Origin: JAFGJQ01 sp964586145
GTDB taxonomy: Bacteria; Planctomycetota; Phycisphaerae; UBA1845
Reading direction: 5' to 3'
NCBI GenBank assembly: GCA_964586145.1
Contig: CAZPHH010000038.1
Location: 1-43,935, forward strand
DNA length: 43,935 nt
The notes under the pieces are model-generated. The model was not told the origin of the DNA. It worked only from the letters and a program-made list of their open reading frames with translations, and made no database searches. A program made the position numbers and the translations under genes. Positions within the stretch are counted from its first letter, which is position 1, and each line of letters starts with the position of its first letter. Below are positions 40,448 to 43,935 of this stretch, piece after piece.

Positions 40448-43400
40448 TTGGAAGGACATGATTGGCGGACCGCAAGGACAAGGACGGCGCGGCGGACTTG
40501 CTCCCGGGCGTTGACGATTGCGGCGGCGGCCGCCGCGTCTTTCTGGAGCGGGGTTGCCGGGGCGTGGGTGGCTCCCATCGGCATTCCCGAGCCGGATTTC
40601 GGGATTCACGAGACCATCGCGAGCGTGTACGGCAGCGAGGATCATTACACCCACTTTGTGAACAACGCCGACCCGGCCGCCACGGACGACAACAACCCGT
40701 TCGGCAGCCCGGCGCAGCCGCGCCGGACGATTCCTTCGGTCCTTTCCGCGGGGAGTGTGGTCTACGTGCATGGCGGGGTGTACTCGGCGGGGGGCATCGG
40801 GACGCTGCGCGGGAACGGCACCGCCGCGCTGCCCGTGTTCATTCGCGGCAATCCGGCCGCCCGGCCGAAGATTCAAATCGAAACGACCTTCATCGGGACC
40901 TACTTCATCATCGAGTATCTGGACTTCGACGGACCGACCGCGCAGGGCAACGTGCTGGGTCCCTCCGACCGGGTCTGCATCCGGCACTGCGAGGTCCGGA
41001 ACGCGCAGGGGAGCGGCGCGGGCCTGGTGGCGGTCGGGAGCTGGGACAGCAGCACCCCCACGACCGTCCGCAACATCGTGTTCTATGACAACCTCGTCCA
41101 CGACCTGGGTGATCTGGGCGCCCAGACGGATCAGGACCATCACGGTTTCGTCATCGGCCATCATGCCAACAACATCTGGATGGTGGACAATGAGATCTAC
41201 AACACCAGCGGCTCCGGGCTTCAGGTGAACTCCGGCTTTCTGGACGAGACGGGAGACCGTCCGGCCCATCACGTGTACGTGGGCCGCAACCACGTGCATC
41301 ACGTGCGCCAGTCCGGGCTGACGGTGAAGAAGGCGCGTGACGTGGTTTTCTCGCAGAACGTGGTTCACGACGTGATCTCGACTCCCTGGTCCGTGAGCAA
41401 GGGTCTGGCGTATCAGTACGGGCCGTACAACCTCTGGTACATCTACAACCACCTGTACAACAATGAATGGGGCATCAATGGGCCCAGCAACGACGGCGGG
41501 CCGGGGGGCGACGTGTACCACGTCGGGAACCTGATTCACGATTGCGGCATGGGAATCACCTGCTGGAACAACCGGCAGACGACGTACATTGTCGGCAACA
41601 CCATTGCCGATTGCGGAGGCGGAATCCGCTACGAGAACGGGCCTGGCATGAGGCTGGCGAACAACATCATCGCCAACCTGTCCTCGGCAGAGCACATCAA
41701 CGTCTTCGGCGGCAGCGGAAGCACCGCGTCGAGCTCCACCACCACGCACGATCTGTTTGATCAGTCCGGCGGGCCGGTGCGCATCAAGTGGAGTTCGAAT
41801 ACGTACACCAGTGTGTCGGCGTTCCAGGCCGCCACAGGCAAAGGCGAAGGCGATCTGGAAGGCGACCCCCTGTTCGTCGATCCCGGCGGCGGAGACTACC
41901 ACGCGCTGCCCGGCAGCCCGGCTACCGACAGCGGCGTCGCGTCGCACGTCTACGATCTGTACCTGGGCCTTTTCGGTCAGGACATAGCGGTCGACCGGGA
42001 CGGCGTTCCGCGGACGGCGGGGCTGGGACACGATATCGGCTGCTACGAGCAGTACCAATACCAGACGTGCCTCAACCCCGCGGAGTGTGATGACGGCGTC
42101 GACTGCACCGTGGATGATTGCATCAGCGGATACTGCTCGCACGTTCCGGATCACTCCCTCTGCCCGGACGATGGGCTCTACTGTACCGGGACCGAGATTT
42201 GCAGCGTCTGGCTGGGATGCATTTCGACCGGGAATCCCTGTCCGTTCGGGCAGGCCTGCATCGAGGAAACAGACACCTGCTCCGGCGTCCAGGCCGATAC
42301 ACTGTACGTGAATCACGCGGCCGGCGGCGCGAATGACGGCAGTTCGTGGGCCAACGCGTTCCGGGACCTTCAGGACGCCTTGTTCGCGGCGTCGCTCGAT
42401 CCGTACATCACGGAGATATGGGTTGCCCAGGGTGTCTACCGGCCCGACCAGAACACGGGCATTCGTTCGGCCTCGTTTGCCCTGATCGACGGGTTGGGCG
42501 TGTACGGCGGCTTCCGCGGCGACGAGGCGGCCCGGCGGCGCCGCGACGTGAATCTGTATGCCACCGTCCTCTGCGGCGATCTGGAGAACAACGACGATCA
42601 GGGCTGGCCGTACGAGAACAGCTATCACGTGGTGACCGCCGCCGGCGTCGGACCGTCGGCCGTGCTGGACGGATTTACCATCCGGCGGGGGTACGCGGAC
42701 GGCTTTTTCAGCGGCGAGGGAGACGGGGCGGCAGTGTACGTGGTGGACGGCAGCCCGACGCTGCAGAACTGCATCATCGAGCAGAACCGCGCTGCGGACT
42801 ACGGCGGCGGGCTCTACGCGACGGGCTGGGGCGGTCCCACCCTGATTCACTGCACCCTCCGCGAGAACCGGGCCCGCAACGGCGGGGGGCTGGAAGCGGT
42901 GTGCGAGTCTCTGTCCATGACGAACTGTACCGTTGTGGACAACACCGCATCCTGGCCCTACGCGCGAGCCGGCGGTATTTCCTGGGGAGGCGGGCAGTTG
43001 GACCTGACCAACTGCACGGTGGTGGACAACGTGTCGACGGGCCGAGGCGGTGGTATCAGTTCCGTGGCCGGCAGCCTGGTGGTGCGCAACTGCACGGTGG
43101 CCGGCAACCACGGATCGCCTGGCGGCGGGCTCGACGCCCAGGGGGGCACGCAAGTCAGCATCGCGAATTCGATTTTCTGGGGAAACGAGCCTGCGTACCC
43201 TTCCCTGGAAGAGGCCCAGATCAACTCCAACGGAGTGAACTCCAACGGCTTCATCCACCACAGTTGCGTGCAGGGTTGGTCCGGAGCGCTGGGGGGTGAG
43301 GGCAACATCGGCGACGACCCTCAGTTCCTGAACGCATTCACGGGGAATTACCGTCTGACCGCCGCGTCGGCCTGTGTGGACCGGGGCAACAACGCCGAGG

Positions 43401-43935
43401 TCGCCGCCGACGTGAACGACCTGGACGGGGACGGCAACACGTGGGAGCCCGTACCGTATGACCTGGACCGCAATCCGCGCTTCATCCAAGGGTCTGGAGA
43501 GCCGGGCTTGCGCTCCGTGACGGTGGACATGGGGGCGTTTGAATTCCAGGTGGCCGGTCCGGCGACGGGCGATTTCGACGAGGACGGGGACGTGGACGCT
43601 GCAGACTATGAAACATTTGTCGGCTGCATGACCGGGATCAGCGCGTGCGGCCCCATGGGCTGCGGTCCGGCCGACATCGACGGCGATGACGACGTGGACC
43701 TGAACGATTTCGACGGGATGGCGCCCTGTGTGTTCGGCCCGGCGGTCGGTCCGGTCGGCGGGGATTGCACCGTGTTCGACCTGAACGCCGACGAGCGCGT
43801 GGACTTGCGCGACTTCGCACTGTTCCAGGCCGAGTTTGTCAGCCCGTACCCGAACCCCGCCTGTGACCTGGCCGACTTCAACGCCGACGGCGTGGTCGAC
43901 CTCCTTGACTTCGCCATCTTCCAGCAGGCCTACAC
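40448..43935 (+). CDS. Giant exported parallel-beta-helix protein with dockerin-like repeats (3' end beyond window)
   Basis: At least 1162 codons, no stop before the window end. TTG at 40448 is the start: GGGAGGA lies 7 nt upstream and the next residues form a signal peptide (eight Arg, then LTIAAAAAASFW). ~55-530: right-handed beta-helix, pectate-lyase-like (VYVHGGVYSAGG, IIEYLDFDG, NIWMVDNEIYNTSGSGLQV). ~540-610: Cys-rich region (CDDGVDCTVDDCISGYC, LYCTGTEIC). ~620-1030: second beta-helix of polymorphic-outer-membrane/DUF1565 style (LYVNHAAGGANDGSSW, GGGISSVAGSLVVRNCTV). From ~1040: repeated Asp-rich dockerin-like loops (GDFDEDGDVDAADYETFVGC, LNADERVDLRDFALFQ, FNADGVVDLLDFAIFQ). Probably polysaccharide-binding or -cleaving, extracellular. 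Confidence 0.88.
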   Translation, partial: MEGHDWRTARTRTARRTCSRALTIAAAAAASFWSGVAGAWVAPIGIPEPDFGIHETIASVYGSEDHYTHFVNNADPAATDDNNPFGSPAQPRRTIPSVLSAGSVVYVHGGVYSAGGIGTLRGNGTAALPVFIRGNPAARPKIQIETTFIGTYFIIEYLDFDGPTAQGNVLGPSDRVCIRHCEVRNAQGSGAGLVAVGSWDSSTPTTVRNIVFYDNLVHDLGDLGAQTDQDHHGFVIGHHANNIWMVDNEIYNTSGSGLQVNSGFLDETGDRPAHHVYVGRNHVHHVRQSGLTVKKARDVVFSQNVVHDVISTPWSVSKGLAYQYGPYNLWYIYNHLYNNEWGINGPSNDGGPGGDVYHVGNLIHDCGMGITCWNNRQTTYIVGNTIADCGGGIRYENGPGMRLANNIIANLSSAEHINVFGGSGSTASSSTTTHDLFDQSGGPVRIKWSSNTYTSVSAFQAATGKGEGDLEGDPLFVDPGGGDYHALPGSPATDSGVASHVYDLYLGLFGQDIAVDRDGVPRTAGLGHDIGCYEQYQYQTCLNPAECDDGVDCTVDDCISGYCSHVPDHSLCPDDGLYCTGTEICSVWLGCISTGNPCPFGQACIEETDTCSGVQADTLYVNHAAGGANDGSSWANAFRDLQDALFAASLDPYITEIWVAQGVYRPDQNTGIRSASFALIDGLGVYGGFRGDEAARRRRDVNLYATVLCGDLENNDDQGWPYENSYHVVTAAGVGPSAVLDGFTIRRGYADGFFSGEGDGAAVYVVDGSPTLQNCIIEQNRAADYGGGLYATGWGGPTLIHCTLRENRARNGGGLEAVCESLSMTNCTVVDNTASWPYARAGGISWGGGQLDLTNCTVVDNVSTGRGGGISSVAGSLVVRNCTVAGNHGSPGGGLDAQGGTQVSIANSIFWGNEPAYPSLEEAQINSNGVNSNGFIHHSCVQGWSGALGGEGNIGDDPQFLNAFTGNYRLTAASACVDRGNNAEVAADVNDLDGDGNTWEPVPYDLDRNPRFIQGSGEPGLRSVTVDMGAFEFQVAGPATGDFDEDGDVDAADYETFVGCMTGISACGPMGCGPADIDGDDDVDLNDFDGMAPCVFGPAVGPVGGDCTVFDLNADERVDLRDFALFQAEFVSPYPNPACDLADFNADGVVDLLDFAIFQQAY

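Noticed and set aside
40430..43489. A ~1000-codon open frame on the minus strand
   Set aside because: Antisense to the beta-helix protein; Val/Arg/His-rich without motifs. The plus-strand frame carries the recognisable domains.

Overview
The window is GC-rich and densely coded. It carries features typical of Planctomycetota, most likely the Phycisphaerae side (inference): PEP-CTERM tails, type-I-dockerin-like Asp/Asn repeats ending in 'FxxFxxCMG'-style segments, YdjY and DUF4397 lipoproteins, a short IS200-like transposase sitting among GCCCCTTCGGGGC palindromes, and sigma70-like promoters of the form TTGnnn-N16/17-TAnnAT. No ribosomal operon, phage block or CRISPR array is present.

Region by region: 1-2.4 kb holds two minus-strand exported proteins (a squalene-cyclase-fold repeat protein whose 3' end runs into REP-like hairpins, and a YdjY lipoprotein). 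2.5-5.5 kb is a three-gene plus-strand cassette resembling the Bacillus ydjG/ydjI part of the PspA envelope-stress operon (SPFH-GYF_2 protein, zinc-ribbon membrane protein, triple zinc-ribbon protein), without PspA. 5.5-8.9 kb encodes a secreted M14 carboxypeptidase with a dockerin-like end and a periplasmic ankyrin protein. 8.9-9.6 kb is an IS200-like/REP unit. 9.75-13.5 kb is a metal module: a methyltransferase-NikR operon divergent from a three-gene TroA/ZnuABC-type ABC importer, with a 9-bp inverted repeat bracketing the divergent promoter region. 13.6-17.6 kb has a cobalamin-binding-domain protein lacking the lower-ligand His, RNase R, and a small Cys-rich conserved protein.

17.6-20.2 kb is a tRNA-Asp locus where the tRNA 3' half, its terminator and about 100 bp of flank are duplicated 2.07 kb away. 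Between the copies lie a catalytic-Cys-less FGE-like PEP-CTERM protein and a small XRE regulator: the relic of an integrated element. 20.3-30.3 kb carries housekeeping and signalling genes: PBP4-type DD-peptidase, a coiled-coil membrane protein with a PilT-type ATPase, a PLP D-cysteine desulfhydrase/ACC deaminase-type enzyme, a hybrid histidine kinase overlapping its LuxR-type response regulator, and a beta-CASP nuclease. 30.3-43.9 kb is mostly envelope/extracellular: flavin reductase, UPF0316 membrane protein, DUF4397 lipoprotein, a beta-propeller/thrombospondin-3 protein with an unusual Cys-Gly C-terminal anchor, a 1456-residue TPR protein, a PEP-CTERM protein, and a giant beta-helix/dockerin protein starting at a TTG with a strong Shine-Dalgarno and running off the window end.

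Functional assignments rest on motifs read by eye. Nothing was searched, and promoter and terminator calls are pattern-based.
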